Part shown: in pieces, positions 5,315 to 7,134 of the stretch
How positions within the stretch are numbered: position 1 is the first letter of the stretch
How the letters are laid out: each line of letters opens with the position of its first letter
NCBI GenBank assembly: GCA_022728415.1
Contig: JAIJJM010000109.1
Span: 1-7,134, forward strand
Length of the DNA stretch: 7,134 bases
Direction of reading: 5' to 3'
DNA from: Collinsella sp.
GTDB taxonomy: Bacteria > Actinomycetota > Coriobacteriia > Coriobacteriales > Coriobacteriaceae
The notes under the pieces: model-generated
Databases searched by the model: none
The model's input: only the letters and a program-made list of their open reading frames with translations
Told to the model about the DNA's origin: nothing
Program-made: the position numbers and the translations under genes

Positions 5315-5809
5315 ATGAGAAAATTTATTTTAGCCTTTGTTATAAGTGCCTCGTTTACAGCAAATGCTGGTGTAGAGAAGTTAGGGCCGTGGATAACAAA
5401 GTCTGAGATAAATAAAATGACTGACCAGACTGACTTTGTGGCCCTTAATTTATCACCAGATTCATATAACAAAGCAGGTACTGATCGTGCAACTTCACTG
5501 GTGTTGCGTTGTAGTGATAACAAAACAGATGCCTATTTATCATTCAATGATTATATGGGTTCGGACAACCCAAGAATTACAGTGCGGTTAGATGGCGGAA
5601 AGCCGGTCAAGAGTGTTTGGGGAGGTGGGGAAGGCGGTGATTCTGCATTTGCTCCACAACCAATACAATTTATAAAGACCTTGGCTAAGCATAAAAAAGC
5701 TATTTTTGGGTTTGAACCTTATGGATCAACTATGCAAGTAGTTGAGTTTGACTTGTCTGAGATTGATAAGGTTGTGGAAAAAATTTCACAGTCTTGCAAT
5801 TGGAAATGA
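5315..5809 (+). CDS. Secreted VasI/TagO-like accessory (moron) protein
   Basis: This encodes 164 residues starting with a typical signal peptide (MRKFILAFVISASFTANA, likely cleavage before Gly19), so the mature protein is periplasmic. The mature part shows the pattern of the VasI/TagO family: W-x-x-x-x-S-x-I-x-x-x-TD at 26-40, a beta-rich core with LVLRC (62-66), NKT-x-AYLSF (69-77), RLDGGKP (91-97), a Gly-rich turn after Trp102 and a final helix. Cys66 and Cys161 may form a disulfide. The family is named from type VI secretion clusters, but stand-alone phage copies exist and their role is unknown to me. AAGGAG lies 8 bp before the ATG. It has its own terminator and lower GC than O and P, as expected of an independently acquired lysogen-expressed gene. 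A weak -10 (GATAAT, 5277-5282) lacks a good -35. Confidence 0.65.
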   Translation: MRKFILAFVISASFTANAGVEKLGPWITKSEINKMTDQTDFVALNLSPDSYNKAGTDRATSLVLRCSDNKTDAYLSFNDYMGSDNPRITVRLDGGKPVKSVWGGGEGGDSAFAPQPIQFIKTLAKHKKAIFGFEPYGSTMQVVEFDLSEIDKVVEKISQSCNWK

Positions 5810-5826
5810 CAAAAAAATTTCATATG

Positions 5827-5850
5827 AACCCAGTTTGCGCTGGGTTTTTT
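5827..5850 (+). terminator. Rho-independent terminator after the VasI-like gene
   Basis: AACCCAG (5827-5833) and CTGGGTT (5840-5846) form a 7-bp stem with a 6-nt loop, followed by a T-run that continues to 5850. It lies 17 bp after the stop codon and separates the accessory gene from the RNA-like region downstream. Confidence 0.9.
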
Positions 5851-6133
5851 ATTTCAGTAGCCAATAATGCATTCAAAATCTCTTACTTGAGAAACGGCCT
5901 ATTTGAGATTTCAGTCGTGGCAGGATGATCAGTTGATTCGAGTATTGACGCATTTGCGTTCGGAGCGATTACAGTAGATTGTAAATAATAATGAGAAACA
6001 CATAGCCACCCCGTGGTATTGAAACCATATAATGTTGGATTTGAAAACAGATCTTTTCCCATGTATTAATAACTACATCCCCGCGAGTGATTCAAAAAGG
6101 AGGGCCCAATTTTGTCCGAGTTTTTGTATTCCC
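5851..6133. other. Stretch without a convincing gene, with promoter-like sites
   Basis: No ORF with coding character is seen. A 43-codon frame (6032-6163) lacks a ribosome binding site. There is a 7-bp inverted repeat AAATCTC (5876-5882)/GAGATTT (5905-5911) and a short one, ACGCA (5948-5952)/TGCGT (5955-5959). Two promoter candidates point rightward: TTGAAA (6041-6046), 17 bp, TATTAA (6064-6069), and a perfect TATAAT (6028-6033) that lacks a good -35. Either would start a transcript just ahead of the structured segment. Confidence 0.5.
6041..6069 (+). promoter_or_regulatory. Candidate promoter ahead of the structured RNA
   Basis: -35 TTGAAA (5/6), exactly 17 bp, -10 TATTAA (4/6). Initiation would fall near 6076, about 60 nt before the first strong hairpin at 6134. 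It is the best-spaced pair in the gap but rests on hexamer match alone. Confidence 0.35.
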
Positions 6134-6421
6134 CCGCATGCCGCTGCGGAGCACTACATCTGAGTGTCTGACTAGGGGATAAAATTAGACTGGATAGTGA
6201 GAAGAAAGTGGCGCGCTAGGCTGTGCCGAGTGCTACCAGTACACCTTGGGGGTGTGCAGCTTTCGCCGAGACTGTAGTGGGTATCGGTTAATGCACGAAA
6301 AACCGAGAGGTCAGACAACCAATTTGCCGTAGGATTGTTTCCGGTGCGATACCGGTCTACTAACTGAAAGCAATGCGAAAAAGCATAAACTCGGTCCTTC
6401 AGTCGCCCTACACACTATTTA
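6134..6421 (+). ncRNA. Candidate multi-helix structured RNA (unknown family)
   Basis: Stops occur in all frames, yet complementary segments nest consistently. In order: hairpin CCGCA (6134)/TGCGG (6145); hairpin GTCTGA (6166)/TTAGAC (6185-6190); then a closing helix TGGATAGTG (6191-6199)/CACTATTTA (6413-6421) that directly abuts it. Inside, arm 1 has GGCG (6210)/CGCC (6264), AGGCTG (6218)/CAGCTT (6257) and TACACC (6240)/GGTGTG (6251). Arm 2 is closed by TGTAG (6273)/CTACA (6408-6412), which abuts the outer helix. It contains TCGGTT (6284)/AACCGA (6301), ACAACC (6315)/GGaTTGT (6332), CCGGT (6341)/ACCGG (6351), ACTGAA (6363)/TTCAGT (6398) and ATGC (6373)/GCAT (6383). A ribosome binding site follows within 10 nt, so it could be a 5' leader or a separate RNA. 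I recognise no family; no reverse transcriptase or IscB-like gene is adjacent. Strand is inferred from the downstream ORF. Confidence 0.5.
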
Positions 6422-6438
6422 CTAAGAAGGGCTGAAGC

Positions 6439-6638
6439 ATGGATACAATTATTACATGGATGGGAGATCGTCTGTTGGGGGGACACAAAAATCCGATCTG
6501 CGGCAGATGGCGATCACTGGATTAACTTCCGCGATTTGTTCAACAATTTTGTACACTGAAAAATTAAAACATGGTGAGCCTATTAACCCAAACGAAGAAG
6601 AAAAACTTTATAGGCTTTGGTATGAAGGAAACGCTTGA
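6439..6638 (+). CDS. Small ORF, possibly read through a -1 shift; function unknown
   Basis: ATG 6439 follows AAGAAGG with good spacing and begins MDTIITWMGDRLLGG. In that frame it stops at 6523-6525 after 28 codons. A run of six G (6477-6482) within G-GGG-GGA is a possible -1 slip site. After a slip, translation continues in the frame open to TGA 6636-6638, giving a 66-residue protein ending KLYRLWYEGNA with a mildly hydrophobic middle (MAITGLTSAICSTILY). The downstream frame has its own ATG at 6456 but no ribosome binding site, which favours the fused reading. A simple indel mutation or sequencing error in the G run is equally possible. Nothing known to me matches the protein. Confidence 0.4.
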
Positions 6639-6746
6639 AAGAATAAAGCACAATTAAAACCTTTGATTTGCGATAATCAACTTGCCATAATTAAGTAATC
6701 GGAGTCTGAACAACTCCGGTGACTTCTGCGCTAAACGGGGACGTTT
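6639..6746 (+). other. Intergenic stretch with two hairpins
   Basis: TTGATT (6663-6668)/AATCAA (6675-6680) and ATCGGAGT (6698-6705)/ACTCCGGT (6713-6720) form stems of 6 and 8 bp (one T-G pair in the second). Neither is followed by a T-run, so they are not typical terminators; RNA processing or pausing roles are possible. Confidence 0.45.
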
Positions 6747-6848
6747 ATGCGCACATACAATCCAAACTATCTTCTCCTTTCACAGATGCAGAAATGCACC
6801 TGCAATTCTTTGCATCTAGCGTTTGACCTCTGCGGAGGTGAAGCGTGA
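6747..6848 (+). CDS. 33-residue ORF coupled to the ybcN-like gene
   Basis: ATG 6747 has GGGGA 5 bp upstream. The frame encodes [14 protein letters not shown] and a Cys-containing tail ([14 protein letters not shown]) and ends at TGA 6846-6848, overlapping the GTG start of the next gene as GTGA. The ribosome binding site and the coupled overlap suggest real translation. The product may matter mainly as a leader that governs ybcN translation. No function is recognised. Confidence 0.45.
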   Translation: MRTYNPNYLLLSQMQKCTCNSLHLAFDLCGGEA

Positions 6849-7134
6849 ACCTCCCACAAGACGGCATCAAATTACATCGCGGCAACTTCACCGCTATCGG
6901 CCAGCAGATCCAGCCTTATCTGGAGGAAGGCAAATGCTTTCGCATGGTGCTTAAACCGTGGCGCGAGAGACGCAGTCTTTCCCAGAATGCACTCAGCCAC
7001 ATGTGGTACAGCGAAATCAGTGAATACCTCATCAGCAGGGGTAAAACGTTCGCCACTCCAGCTTGGGTAAAAGATGCTCTCAAACACACATATCTCGGTT
7101 ATGAAACCAAAGACCTGGTTGATGTCGTAACCGG
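6845..7134 (+). CDS. YbcN/NinB-family recombination protein (5' part)
   Basis: This is a GTG-initiated gene with GGAGG (6834-6838) 6 bp upstream; 96 codons are present and the rest lies beyond the window. The sequence [19 protein letters not shown] and what follows agree with YbcN of the DLP12 prophage (151 aa) nearly throughout as remembered. The [15 protein letters not shown] block (about residues 41-55) is the shared signature with lambda NinB (Orf), an accessory protein of Red-type recombination that binds single-stranded DNA and SSB. In DLP12 it is followed by ninE, ybcO and rusA, so a nin region probably continues to the right. No break is seen in the visible part. Confidence 0.88.
   Translation, partial: MNLPQDGIKLHRGNFTAIGQQIQPYLEEGKCFRMVLKPWRERRSLSQNALSHMWYSEISEYLISRGKTFATPAWVKDALKHTYLGYETKDLVDVVT

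Noticed and set aside
5948..5959. ACGCATTTGCGT as a fourth CI operator
   Set aside because: The half-sites resemble ATACGC/GCGTAT, but the centre is two bases longer, the flanking A/T bases are absent and no well-formed promoter overlaps it.
6032..6163. 43-codon ORF before the structured segment
   Set aside because: No ribosome binding site, no recognisable protein, and its 3' part overlaps the hairpin at 6134-6149.
6191..6440. Retron, IscB omega-RNA or self-splicing intron
   Set aside because: There is no reverse transcriptase, HNH/RuvC protein or intron-type core or boundary motif in or beside the segment; the following ORF is too short and unlike those proteins.
6872..7087. Minus-strand ORF of 71 codons
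   Set aside because: It is the antisense shadow of the ybcN-like gene, whose forward frame has a start site and a recognised family.
1..7134. CRISPR array, tRNA gene or insertion sequence
   Set aside because: The only regular repeats are the origin iterons and the short PL motif. I saw no cloverleaf with T-loop and anticodon arms, and no transposase or terminal repeats with target duplication.

Overview
The window is the immunity, replication and early nin segment of a lambdoid prophage or phage of Escherichia coli or a close relative (Shigella, Salmonella). The gene order is that of lambda: leftward rexB-rexA-cI, then rightward cro, a cII-position gene, O, P and ren, an accessory slot, and the first nin gene. 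The P protein and the C-terminal half of O match the lambda proteins almost residue for residue as I remember them. The last partial gene matches YbcN of the E. coli DLP12 prophage. Family assignments come from remembered sequences and visible motifs, not from a database search.

Positions 1-300 hold the PL side: a good leftward promoter (about 107-135), several GTTGTTTTA repeats, inverted repeats, and the terminator that ends the rexB transcript. Positions 301-1604 (minus strand) carry clear but diverged homologues of lambda RexB and RexA, the phage-exclusion pair. Positions 1684-2376 (minus) encode a LexA/S24-type CI repressor unlike lambda CI in sequence. Three 14-bp operator-like sites lie exactly 25 bp apart between cI and cro, flanked by divergent promoters; the cI message may be leaderless as in lambda.

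Rightward, the cro position holds a YdaS/Cro-like protein and the cII position a YdaT-family protein, as in Rac-type prophages. Next come O, whose N-terminal half and five-iteron origin differ from lambda while its C-terminal half is lambda-type, then P, then a broken ren. Between ren and the nin gene, the slot that holds emrE-ybcK-ybcL-ybcM in DLP12 here carries a secreted VasI/TagO-like protein with its own terminator. It is followed by about 600 bp with no convincing protein gene. That stretch contains a dense, nested set of complementary segments (about 6134-6421) that looks like a structured RNA. A small ORF follows directly and reads through only if a -1 shift occurs at a run of six G. 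A 33-codon ORF overlaps the start of the ybcN-like gene, which runs off the end of the window.

In the lysogen, CI would hold PR and PL off and drive its own operon, co-expressing RexA and RexB to exclude other phages. On induction, CI self-cleavage would release Cro, YdaT, O and P to start replication from the iterons inside O. The most notable points are the rexAB pair behind a non-lambda repressor, the candidate structured RNA with its small ORF, and the chimeric O/origin.
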